This document shows, one piece after another, positions 50,102 to 58,563 of a stretch of 64,000 nt of DNA. The DNA lies in assembly GCA_910585005.1 (NCBI GenBank), contig CAJUCN010000002.1:186001-250000 (forward strand). Reading direction: 5' to 3'. Position 1 is the stretch's first letter. The number at the start of each line of letters is the position of its first letter. Position numbers and translations under genes: made by a program. The notes beneath the pieces were generated by a model, which ran no database searches, had not been told where the DNA came from, and saw only the letters and a program-made list of their open reading frames with translations. This stretch comes from an uncultured Lachnospiraceae bacterium. Lineage in GTDB: Bacteria; Bacillota; Clostridia; Lachnospirales; Lachnospiraceae.

Positions 50102-51067
50102 ATGGCAAAGACAGCGCAGGAAAAAGCAGATGCAAAAGCTGAAAAGCTTTATAAAAAGACCCATAAGCGCAAATATCAATTGAGTCCGGGCGATATTTTA
50201 TTTACAGTGCTTAATTACTTGGTATTTACTTTATTTACCATTGCATGTATCTTCCCCTTTTATTATCTCTTTATCAATACGATCAGTGATAATGACATGG
50301 TTTTGAGGGGTACGATTAATTTTATTCCTAGGGGACTCCATATTGGGAATTATACAGCCCTTTTAAACGTAGGTGACTTGTCAACAGCCTTTTTGGTGTC
50401 CGTGACAAGAACGCTTCTTGGTACAACTCTCATGGTAATGGCTTCCGCCCTGGTAGGTTATCTGGTTACCAAGCAGGAAATGTGGGGTAGGAAGTTCTGG
50501 TATCGGTTTTTAATTATTACCATGTATTTTAATGCCGGTATTATTCCAGTATTTTTGAACATGCAGATGTTAGGTTTGACCAATAGTTTCTGGGTATATA
50601 TTATTCCCGGCATTGTGGCTCCTTACAATATTATTCTGGTTAAGACTTATATTGAGTCAATTCCGGCGGATCTGGAAGAAAGCGCCTCCATAGACGGGGC
50701 AACTCATATGACCATATTCCGAAAGATTATCTGGCCGTTATGTAAGCCGATCCTTGCAACCATTGCAATCTTTGGCGCGGTGGGACATTGGAACTCCTTT
50801 ACGGATTCCCTGATCTATATGCAGTCTGCACCGAATTTATACACGTTACAACACCGGCTGTACATTTACTTAAATCAGTCTTCCAATTTAAAATCACTGA
50901 TGCAGTCTGGTGGTACGGTGAGTGAAGCGGCTATGAAGTCGGTGCTTAGTGGCAAGATTATCAAATATACCATTTCCATGGTTACAGTTATCCCGATTCT
51001 GTTGGTGTATCCTTTCATGCAAAGGTATTTTGAGGAAGGTATCATGTTAGGGGCCGTAAAAGGTTAA
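50102..51067 (+). CDS. Sugar ABC transporter permease, LplC/YtcP-like
   Basis: The 321-residue permease of the carbohydrate CUT1 class has six hydrophobic segments and the EAA loop LEESASIDGATHMTIFRKI, ending with FMQRYFEEGIMLGAVKG as usual for YtcP/LplC proteins. It pairs with the extended permease encoded upstream. AAGGAGGTGG precedes its ATG. The substrate is probably an oligosaccharide, judging by the surrounding glycosidase genes. Confidence 0.94.
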   Translation: MAKTAQEKADAKAEKLYKKTHKRKYQLSPGDILFTVLNYLVFTLFTIACIFPFYYLFINTISDNDMVLRGTINFIPRGLHIGNYTALLNVGDLSTAFLVSVTRTLLGTTLMVMASALVGYLVTKQEMWGRKFWYRFLIITMYFNAGIIPVFLNMQMLGLTNSFWVYIIPGIVAPYNIILVKTYIESIPADLEESASIDGATHMTIFRKIIWPLCKPILATIAIFGAVGHWNSFTDSLIYMQSAPNLYTLQHRLYIYLNQSSNLKSLMQSGGTVSEAAMKSVLSGKIIKYTISMVTVIPILLVYPFMQRYFEEGIMLGAVKG

Positions 51068-51095
51068 AAAACGAAAACATTGATTATGGTGTTTC

Positions 51096-51132
51096 GCTGC
51101 ATACATGATCTCTATACGGTCATGTGTGCGGC
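51096..51132 (+). repeat. Stem-loop between permease and binding-protein genes
   Basis: GCTGCATACATGA and TCATGTGTGCGGC pair over 13 bp (two G-T pairs) around an 11-nt loop, without a T-run. It sits 35 nt ahead of the binding-protein start codon and likely protects the binding-protein mRNA from decay. Confidence 0.6.
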
Positions 51133-51166
51133 TATACATAAACACAAAAAAGGAGGAAGAAAAAGT

Positions 51167-52984
51167 ATGAAAGCAAAAAAAATTGTTGCCCTGCTTTTGG
51201 CATCAGTCATGACATTATCTTTAATGGCATGCGGCGGTGGCAGTACACCGGAAACTACAGATCCTGCTGTTACAGACGATGTAGATGAAGCAGATGATGA
51301 AGAGGACGTAGACGCAGAAGATGATGTCGACGATGTGGCAGACACAGAGGAAGATGCTGATGATTTTGAGGAATTGTTGGCAGAGGTCATTCCTGAGGAG
51401 ACAGTGACACTGGATGTATTCGACCAGTTGGCAAACTACTCCGGAGAACAGATCGGATGGTTTGGTCAGATCATGTTAGAAAAATTCAATGTTAAGTTGA
51501 ACATCATCCCAGATCCTGATGGTGCAGGCGTGTATGAGACGCGTATGGAATCCGGGAACTTAGGTGACATTGTAATTTGGGGCGCTGATGGTGATGAGTA
51601 TCTTCAGGCTGTAGAAAAAGGTATGTTGTATGATTGGAATGAAGATGACCTTCTTTCTGATTATGGTCCGTACATTAAGGAAAATATGCCTTATGCCCTT
51701 GAGAAGAACACCAACCTATCCGGCGGTACCACTTATGGGTATGGCTTTGCCGTAGCAGTTGACTCAACAGAACGTCAGGATGCAATGTATACATGGGATC
51801 TTCGTTGGGATCTTTACAAAGAATTAGGTTATCCTGAAATCAAGAATCTGGATGACATGGTAGAGGTGCTTGCACAGATGAAGGAAATCTGCCCTACCGA
51901 TGATAATGGTAAGCCCACCTATGGTGTATCCCTGTTCAACGACTGGGATGGTGATATGGTTATGTTCGTAAAATCCCTTGCAACAGCATATTACGGGTAT
52001 GACGAATTTGGGTTTGGGTTATATGACCCGGAAACACAGACCTATCATCCTTGCCTTGAAGAGGGTGGCCCTTATCTTGAGTCTTTGAAATTTTATAATA
52101 CCTTATATCAAAGAGGGCTTCTTGACCCTGACTCTCAGACACAGAAGAATGCCGGTATGACGGAAGATTATCAGAATGGTACTGCTTTTTTGAATATCTT
52201 TAACTTCCTGGGTTCATCTTTGTATAATACGGAAGCACATGCCGCAGAAAATAAAGCAATGTATCCTTGTCCTCCTTCAGAGGCAAAGCCGCTTATATAT
52301 GGTCAGAACGTATATGGCGGAAACAGGATCTGGTCTATCGGCGCTAAATCAGAATATCCGGAGCTTTGCATGGCTATCTTAAACTGGCTGTCAACTCCTG
52401 AAGGACGTATGACATCTGAGTATGGGCCGAAGGATGTCTGCTGGTACTATGGTGAAGATGGCAAGACCTACTTTACCGACCTTGGACGTACCGCTAAGTT
52501 AGACGGTAAGACAGAAATGGCAGACGGCTATTCAGGAACCTTTGAAGACGGTAACTTTAAGATGAACAATGAAACATGGGCGCTTGATGCAGCAAATCCG
52601 GATTCAAATGGCGAAACTTATAATTATAGGAAATGGGAAAGCTTTATGTCAGAACCCAGTTGTGATATTGAGGCTGACTGGAGAGAAAAGACAGGATGTG
52701 CTACACCGGATGAGTACATGGGCAGTGTTGGTTATGCGTTAGCTCCTGGTACAACTTATACCGCTGGTGTAAGGTCTGATGAATTACAGGTAGTATGGAA
52801 TCAGGTTGCAACCTGTATCAAGGATAATTCCTGGAGAGCAATCTACGCTTCTACAGATGAAGAATTTGATCAGATCGTGGCTGACATGATTGCACAGGCT
52901 GATGAATATGGATATGATCAGTGTGTAGAGTTCCAGGAGAATGAAGCAAAATTAAGGGCTGCAGCAGAAGACGCAGTGAAGTAA
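51167..52984 (+). CDS. Extracellular solute-binding lipoprotein (oligosaccharide, family 1)
   Basis: The 605-residue lipoprotein (signal ending LMAC, start chosen by AGGAGG upstream) is the binding protein for the two permeases encoded before it. After the lipid cysteine comes an extremely acidic linker of about 60 residues, mostly Asp and Glu. The binding domain begins near LDVFDQLANYSGEQIGWFG and holds MESGNLGDIVIWG. The size fits LplA/YtcQ-type proteins for larger oligosaccharides. A paralogue is encoded at 58564-60306 (shared GWF, LNII and GNLGDI motifs). Confidence 0.93.
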   Translation: MKAKKIVALLLASVMTLSLMACGGGSTPETTDPAVTDDVDEADDEEDVDAEDDVDDVADTEEDADDFEELLAEVIPEETVTLDVFDQLANYSGEQIGWFGQIMLEKFNVKLNIIPDPDGAGVYETRMESGNLGDIVIWGADGDEYLQAVEKGMLYDWNEDDLLSDYGPYIKENMPYALEKNTNLSGGTTYGYGFAVAVDSTERQDAMYTWDLRWDLYKELGYPEIKNLDDMVEVLAQMKEICPTDDNGKPTYGVSLFNDWDGDMVMFVKSLATAYYGYDEFGFGLYDPETQTYHPCLEEGGPYLESLKFYNTLYQRGLLDPDSQTQKNAGMTEDYQNGTAFLNIFNFLGSSLYNTEAHAAENKAMYPCPPSEAKPLIYGQNVYGGNRIWSIGAKSEYPELCMAILNWLSTPEGRMTSEYGPKDVCWYYGEDGKTYFTDLGRTAKLDGKTEMADGYSGTFEDGNFKMNNETWALDAANPDSNGETYNYRKWESFMSEPSCDIEADWREKTGCATPDEYMGSVGYALAPGTTYTAGVRSDELQVVWNQVATCIKDNSWRAIYASTDEEFDQIVADMIAQADEYGYDQCVEFQENEAKLRAAAEDAVK

Positions 52985-53008
52985 TGAGAGTATCCTAAAA
53001 TAATACGA

Positions 53009-53040
53009 GGGGGCTGTTTCATTGAGGGCAGCTCCCTTTT
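53009..53040 (+). terminator. Terminator after binding-protein gene
   Basis: GGGGGCTG pairs with CAGCTCCC (one G-T) around a 12-nt loop and is followed by TTTT. The following YesL and GH3 genes are probably reached by read-through or by a weak separate promoter. Confidence 0.75.
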
Positions 53041-53084
53041 ATGATATAATTGCCACATAAAAATAAGCGGCAGGGAGGATAATT

Positions 53085-53735
53085 ATGAAGTTATTCAGTG
53101 TAGACAGTCCTGTATATAAGTTTCTCAGTAAATTTCTTGATGTGGTAAAATTGAATTTCCTGTGGATTATATTTAGTATTCCTATTGTTACTGTGGGGGC
53201 ATCTACTGTGGCTGCCATGTCGGTGGGCCTTAAGATGGTGGATGATGAGGAAGGATATATTGGAAAAACCTTTTTGAAAGCATTTAAAGAAAACTGGAAA
53301 CAAGGAACCATACTCTGGATCATAACCGTGGTTGCAAGTTATGCAATTTATTTGGATTTCCAGCTATTTGAGGCAGTGGATAAGAACCCGGTCATTTTCC
53401 TGATTGTAGGCATGGCGTCTATTGCGTTAGCAGTTGTCGCTCTGATTTATTCTTATCCTTTGGCTGCGAGATATGAAAACACTCTTGTAAATACGATCCA
53501 GAATTCCATCAATATTTCCCGGAAGTATTTCGGAAGGACATTGCTTTTGGTGATTATCTTGGCAGTAGAGTATATTGTGTTTAATTTCAATAAAACGATG
53601 CTGTTTTTCGGCATTATATTAGGGCCTGGTTTTATGATTTTTACCATTGCAGCATTCAGTAAAAGGATTTTTCAGGAGATTGAAAAGGAACCGGGAGCCG
53701 TCATAAACAAAGAAGAGAAAGAAAGGGTGGATTAA
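53085..53735 (+). CDS. YesL-like membrane protein (DUF624)
   Basis: The 216-residue protein has about five hydrophobic segments and belongs to DUF624 (YesL), found with LplB/YtcP-type importers in Firmicutes. The start VDSPVYKFLSKFLDVVKLNFLW, here in part VDSPVYKFLSKFLD, and the LNFLWIIFSIPIVTVGAS stretch are typical. Its role is not established; a helper for the transporter is the usual guess. It is followed 3 nt later by the GH3 gene. Confidence 0.88.
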   Translation: MKLFSVDSPVYKFLSKFLDVVKLNFLWIIFSIPIVTVGASTVAAMSVGLKMVDDEEGYIGKTFLKAFKENWKQGTILWIITVVASYAIYLDFQLFEAVDKNPVIFLIVGMASIALAVVALIYSYPLAARYENTLVNTIQNSINISRKYFGRTLLLVIILAVEYIVFNFNKTMLFFGIILGPGFMIFTIAAFSKRIFQEIEKEPGAVINKEEKERVD

Positions 53736-53738
53736 GAC

Positions 53739-56723
53739 ATGGAAGACTATAAGAAAACACCGTTATGGAATAATCATCTTCCTTTGGAAGAAAGGCTGGA
53801 TTATTTAATACAGGAATTGACATTAGAAGAAAAGATTTCCTGTCTTGGAACCAGATGTCCGGAAATTGAGCGTCTGGGAATCAAGGCTTCCTTTGTAGGA
53901 GGAGAAGCTGCCCACGGGGTTGAGGCAAGGCATGATCAGGCTTTTAATAAAGGGGAAGCGGAACCGACAACATCTTTCACCCAGCCTATTGGTATGAGCG
54001 CCAGCTTTGACCGTGATTTAATCAGGAATTGTGGAAAAGCAGTTGGAGAAGAAGCAAGGGCGCTTTTTTCGAGGAATTTAACGGGAAGCCTTTGCCGATG
54101 GGCTCCTACCATTGATATGGAACGCGATCCCAGATGGGGGAGAACGGAGGAAGCATATGGGGAAGACCCTTATTTAACGGGTGAAATGTCTTCGGCATAT
54201 ATCCAGGGTATGAGAGGGAATCACCCTTTTTATATTCAGTGTGGGGCTACTTTAAAACATTTTTATGCCAATAATGTGGAAAAGGATAGGATCAAAATAT
54301 CTTCTTCTATTGATGAAAGAAATAAATACGAATATTATCTGGAACCCTTTCGCAAAGCAGTAGAAGAAGGCGGAGCGGAGGCAATCATGACTTCGTATAA
54401 TGAGATCAATGGTGTCCCTGCAATTCTTAATCATGAGGTACAGGATCTGGTTAAAGATTCCTGGGGACTTCCGGGGCATGTAGTCTGTGATGGGGGTGAT
54501 TTCCAACAGACAGTAAATGACCATAAGTATTTTACTTCCCATGCAGAAACAGTTGCCTATGGATTGAAGGCAGGTGTTGATTGCTTTACCGATAATCCCA
54601 AGGTTGTTTTTGCATCGGCGCGGGAAGCCCTTGAACAGGGATTGATCAGGGAGGAAGATATTAACAGGTCTGTCCGCAATTCTTTTCGTACCCGTATCCG
54701 CCTGGGATTTTTTGACGGAGAAGGGGATTGCCCCTATACAGGCATGGGGGAAGAATTTATCAATAATAAAGCGCATCAGCGGCTTTGCCGGCAAATGGCA
54801 AGTGAAGCCGTAGTCCTTTTAAAAAATGAAAAAGACCTGCTGCCTTTTAACCCTTTGGAGGTTTCTTCTTTGGCAGTTATCGGGCCATTGAGCGACGTCT
54901 GGTATTTGGATTGGTATAGTGGAATTCCTCCTTATCATGTAACTGTTTTGGATGGAATCAAGAATGCTATGCCAGATACGGAAATATATGCATGTAATGC
55001 CCTTTCCCGGATACGTTTGCAGTGTAATGACAAATATATCGGGCTTGATGGGGAATTGCGCCTTATGTTGACAGATCGGGAAAAGGCAGAAATTTTTACT
55101 TTTACGGATTGGGGATGTGGGAGCTCCACCCTGCGGGCGGAAAGCAATGGTATGCTTGTCACCCTTGAGGAAGGTTCTTATCTTATTAAGGCGGACAAAA
55201 AAGATGCTTTTTCCTGGTTTATCAGAGAGTCCTGGAATTTGAAAGGGACGGCAGGAAATCAAAGTGAAGATATGAAAGGTTCCTTCTATCTGGATAGCTG
55301 GAATGGAAGAAAAGTAACAGTAGATGGGACAGGTCATTTGGCAGTCATTAAGACAAGCGAAATGGTTCCAGGTGAGGGAGATGATGCAACGCTGGGAAGA
55401 GAGTCTTATGCACTGAGCCAGGGCGAGCCGGCAGTGTTTTGCATGGAAGTGGTGGAAGATGGCATAGCAAAGGCGGAAGAAACGGCAAGGAAAGCAGAGA
55501 AGACAGTATTGGTATTAGGATGCAACCCAGTGATCAATAGTAAAGAGGAAATAGACAGAACCACATTGGCCCTGCCTCCTTTCCAGCAAAAGCTTGCAGA
55601 TGCGGTTTTAACGGCAAACCCGGAAACTGTTGTAGTGTTGATTAGTAATTATCCTTATGCAATTGGATCTTTAAATAAGAAAGCGCCTGCCATTGTTTAT
55701 TCTGCATCCGGATCCCAGGAACAGGGAAATGGAATTGCTGATGTGTTATTTGGAAAGGAAGTTCCTGCGGGAAGACTTCCAATGACATGGTATGCACAGG
55801 ATAGTGACCTGCCGGATTTCAATGATTATGATATTATTCAAGGGGAGAGGACTTACCAATATTTTAACGGGGAGACGTTGTATCCTTTTGGATACGGTCT
55901 TTCTTATACAAAGTTTCATTATGGGACTATCCAGGCTGCCGAATCGGAGGATCAAGTGATCCTGAAAGTTCCTGTTACCAATACAGGGAAGGTCAAGGGT
56001 GATGAAGTGGTTCAAATTTATGTACATAAAGAAGGAAGCAGAGTGAAACGCCCTAATCTGCAGCTAAAAGGATTTGAAAGATTAAAGGAATTATCCCCCG
56101 GTGAAACCAGGGAAGCCATATTTAAGATTGATAAGAAAGAGTTAAAATATTATGATGTAGTATCAGGATCTATGATTTTGGAAGAAGGGGATTATTTCTT
56201 TATGGCAGGCGCTTCTTGCACGGATATCCGCCAGAAAGTACATATGTATTTAAAGGGCAGCAGGGCATCCTTTAGAAACCCCTACGGGAGGATTTATGCA
56301 GTCAGGTATGATGCATATGAAAATTGCTTTGTCCATAAAGGGGAAAAAGGCCATACGATGAATGGAAGTACTTGCATGATACCAGGCAGGCCGGGAGATG
56401 ACCCTAACTGTGTTGCAGCAAATAAAAATGCAATCATTGGAAAATTAGTTTATCAAGACCTTTTGTTTAACCAGGCGCCCAAAAAAGTAAGTTTTCGCGT
56501 TTGTGCAGCAGAAGATGGGCAAATAAAATATGTTTGTATCCAAACAGGAAATCCTCATAATTTTGTAGACGGCCATATAGACCTGCAAAAAAATGAGGAT
56601 CTGGAATTTTATTATGTAGAGGCAGAAATTCCTGACTCTGCCATTAAAGCAGGTGAAAATTATAACCTTGAGGTGATCATTACAGGAAAAATTAAAATTT
56701 CTGAATTTCAGTTTATAATGTAG
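53739..56723 (+). CDS. Glycoside hydrolase family 3, beta-glucosidase or beta-xylosidase
   Basis: This 994-residue enzyme has an N-terminal GH3 TIM-barrel domain (EAYGEDPYLTGEM, KHFYANNVEKDR, nucleophile D251 in GHVVCDGGDF), and a GH3 C-terminal domain (VVLLKNEKDLLPF to GRLPMTWY) interrupted by an all-beta insert at about residues 425-550. A fibronectin-III-like domain follows (NTGKVKGDEVVQIYV), then a C-terminal beta-sandwich of about 160 residues resembling a carbohydrate-binding module. There is no signal peptide, so it is intracellular. It would remove beta-linked glucose or xylose from the non-reducing end of imported oligosaccharides. It is probably in one transcript with the transporter. 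Confidence 0.93.
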   Translation: MEDYKKTPLWNNHLPLEERLDYLIQELTLEEKISCLGTRCPEIERLGIKASFVGGEAAHGVEARHDQAFNKGEAEPTTSFTQPIGMSASFDRDLIRNCGKAVGEEARALFSRNLTGSLCRWAPTIDMERDPRWGRTEEAYGEDPYLTGEMSSAYIQGMRGNHPFYIQCGATLKHFYANNVEKDRIKISSSIDERNKYEYYLEPFRKAVEEGGAEAIMTSYNEINGVPAILNHEVQDLVKDSWGLPGHVVCDGGDFQQTVNDHKYFTSHAETVAYGLKAGVDCFTDNPKVVFASAREALEQGLIREEDINRSVRNSFRTRIRLGFFDGEGDCPYTGMGEEFINNKAHQRLCRQMASEAVVLLKNEKDLLPFNPLEVSSLAVIGPLSDVWYLDWYSGIPPYHVTVLDGIKNAMPDTEIYACNALSRIRLQCNDKYIGLDGELRLMLTDREKAEIFTFTDWGCGSSTLRAESNGMLVTLEEGSYLIKADKKDAFSWFIRESWNLKGTAGNQSEDMKGSFYLDSWNGRKVTVDGTGHLAVIKTSEMVPGEGDDATLGRESYALSQGEPAVFCMEVVEDGIAKAEETARKAEKTVLVLGCNPVINSKEEIDRTTLALPPFQQKLADAVLTANPETVVVLISNYPYAIGSLNKKAPAIVYSASGSQEQGNGIADVLFGKEVPAGRLPMTWYAQDSDLPDFNDYDIIQGERTYQYFNGETLYPFGYGLSYTKFHYGTIQAAESEDQVILKVPVTNTGKVKGDEVVQIYVHKEGSRVKRPNLQLKGFERLKELSPGETREAIFKIDKKELKYYDVVSGSMILEEGDYFFMAGASCTDIRQKVHMYLKGSRASFRNPYGRIYAVRYDAYENCFVHKGEKGHTMNGSTCMIPGRPGDDPNCVAANKNAIIGKLVYQDLLFNQAPKKVSFRVCAAEDGQIKYVCIQTGNPHNFVDGHIDLQKNEDLEFYYVEAEIPDSAIKAGENYNLEVIITGKIKISEFQFIM

Positions 56724-56763
56724 AAAATGTACAACGTTGCAGATCCATATTAACTGATAATAG

Positions 56764-58362
56764 TCAAAAATTATGCTCGGGGGGGGGTAAAATCGAATCC
56801 TGAATTTCTTTCCGGTATTCGGCAGGACTCACCCCCACATACTTCTTAAATTTTTTGTGAAAATAGTCTACATTTTTGTAACCTACTTTTTCGGAGATCT
56901 CATAAACTTTTAACTGGTTTTCGCTCAGAAGCCTCTTAGATTGTTCAATCCGTTTATGATCGATATAAGAATTAAAGCTTTCTCCTGCAGTTTTGTTAAA
57001 GATCTTTCCTAAGTAAGCGCTATTGTATCCAAATAAAGGCGCTATATTTTCCAGCTTGATATTGTTTTGGTAATTGTGGTCAATGTAATAAAATATATCA
57101 TCTAAAATATTTGTGCTCCTTGAAGAATTTCCGGAAGCGCTGAAGACTTTTTCTGTTTGTTCGGAAATGAACAGTATAATTTCATATAAATAATGACATT
57201 TTTCTATATGGTCAATCGCTTCTGCATTAGTAGGAAAAATAATTTCCAGGGAAGTATAGGTATGGTTGACTTTTTCCTTGATACGAAAATACAGATCTGT
57301 TAAAAAAAGCCTGATAGTGACAATATCGCTTTTTACATTGTACACATACTCTTCCAAGGCAAAAAGGGTTTCCGCCACTTTTTTTCTGTTAAATGCCATA
57401 AGGTAATCGGTGAGAAGGGTATAAAATTCATTGGCCTTTTCATCGGTAATTTCTAAATTCTGTTTATGAATATCAGGAAGTTCATCAAAGCCTAGGGTAT
57501 GCTGGCCCTGAATACAAAAGAATCTGCGTTTTAGTAGAGTGGAGGCTTCTTCATAAGATAAATAAATTTCGTCCAGGTTTCCCACAGGGCGCCCATAAGC
57601 CAAAAAAAGGGAATCTAAAGGACTTCCCGGTTGAGGCGGATTTTGTTCATAGCGGGATAAAAAATTTTGGAATTTGGAAAGCGCAAAGCTGCCTTTTAAA
57701 AGAATTACCTCGTTTCCCTCTTCCTCAAAATGTTCAAAGGTATGATTTCCCTTGTTCGTGATCTTTAAAAGATCCGCAAAGCTATAACTGGCATCGTCAG
57801 GGTTTGTGCCAAATTTTTCAAAGATAACAACCTGATAAATATCTGCATCCAAATTCATTTCTTTTAGTTCATCTGATAAAAAAAGGTCAGGCGACAAGGG
57901 TTTATATGCACCGGTAATGATTTCATGAAGAATGACATTTTTCGCCTTGGACTTTAAGAGCTGAATATTGTCTAAATTTGAATGTTCTTTTTCCAGTTCT
58001 TTTTTTATTCTGGAAACAGCGGAAAGAAGTTCGTCCTCATCAATAGGTTTGGTCAGGTAAAAACTAGCCCCGTAACGGATGGCGGCTTGGGCATAAGTAA
58101 AATCAGAGTATCCGCTTAGTATGATAAACTTTCCCTTAAATCCCTTTTCCCTTGCAATTTTAATAATGTCTGTCCCATACATTTTGGGCATACGGACGTC
58201 AAGAAGAACCAGGCTTGGGTTTTGCTTTAAGATAAAAGATAAAGCGTGATCTCCGTTAGCGGATTCACCGATAATTTCAAATCCAAGCTGTTTCCAGTCA
58301 AGGATGCACTTTAGGCCTTCACGAATATTTTGTTCGTCATCTGCGATCAGTATAGTTTCCAT
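56764..58362 (-). CDS. Response regulator with AraC-type DNA-binding domain, YesN family
   Basis: The 532-residue regulator starts METILIADDEQ, with GAAAGGA 5 nt upstream; the open frame extends further upstream but would add about 59 unlikely residues. It has a receiver domain with D55 (LLDVRMPKMYG) and a C-terminal AraC-type helix-turn-helix ending FKKYVGVSPAEYRKE. The likely sensor partner is the kinase at 46643-48460. It carries a run of nine G (56779-56787 on the plus strand) near its end, coding PPP. It is driven by a consensus promoter. Confidence 0.94.
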   Translation of the reverse strand: METILIADDEQNIREGLKCILDWKQLGFEIIGESANGDHALSFILKQNPSLVLLDVRMPKMYGTDIIKIAREKGFKGKFIILSGYSDFTYAQAAIRYGASFYLTKPIDEDELLSAVSRIKKELEKEHSNLDNIQLLKSKAKNVILHEIITGAYKPLSPDLFLSDELKEMNLDADIYQVVIFEKFGTNPDDASYSFADLLKITNKGNHTFEHFEEEGNEVILLKGSFALSKFQNFLSRYEQNPPQPGSPLDSLFLAYGRPVGNLDEIYLSYEEASTLLKRRFFCIQGQHTLGFDELPDIHKQNLEITDEKANEFYTLLTDYLMAFNRKKVAETLFALEEYVYNVKSDIVTIRLFLTDLYFRIKEKVNHTYTSLEIIFPTNAEAIDHIEKCHYLYEIILFISEQTEKVFSASGNSSRSTNILDDIFYYIDHNYQNNIKLENIAPLFGYNSAYLGKIFNKTAGESFNSYIDHKRIEQSKRLLSENQLKVYEISEKVGYKNVDYFHKKFKKYVGVSPAEYRKEIQDSILPPPEHNF

Positions 58363-58411
58363 AAAGATCCTTTCTACATTTGATAGGGAAAAGATGAAAC
58401 ATTTTACTTTA

Positions 58412-58440
58412 AGTATAAGAAAGGAAAAAAAGATTGTCAA
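58412..58440 (-). promoter_or_regulatory. Promoter of the YesN-like regulator
   Basis: On the minus strand TTGACA (58435-58440) and TATACT (58412-58417) are 17 bp apart, a near-perfect sigma-A promoter. Confidence 0.9.
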
Positions 58441-58470
58441 TGCGCCTGGCAAAGCCGTATCTATAATTTT

Positions 58471-58508
58471 ATCGGTAAATATCTGTAAATATTTTTGTAT
58501 ATACCGAT
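58471..58508. promoter_or_regulatory. Inverted repeat in divergent regulator/binding-protein region
   Basis: ATCGGTA (58471-58477) and TACCGAT (58502-58508) face each other over 24 bp; between them GTAAATAT is repeated. They lie upstream of a weak extended -10 box (TGATAGAAT, 58518-58526) for the binding-protein gene and could be regulator sites. Confidence 0.45.
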
Positions 58509-58563
58509 GTGATTGTGTGATAGAATGTGCATAAGACACAAATGCTTTTATAGGGGGTAGGAC

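Noticed and set aside
54252..55337. Two antisense open frames within the GH3 gene
   Set aside because: Both are opposite a well-supported glycosidase and have no motifs or start signals.
58363..58539. N-terminal extension of the YesN-like regulator
   Set aside because: The added 59 residues are hydrophobic and unlike any receiver domain, and they cover the regulator's own consensus promoter; the start at 58362 has a good ribosome binding site.
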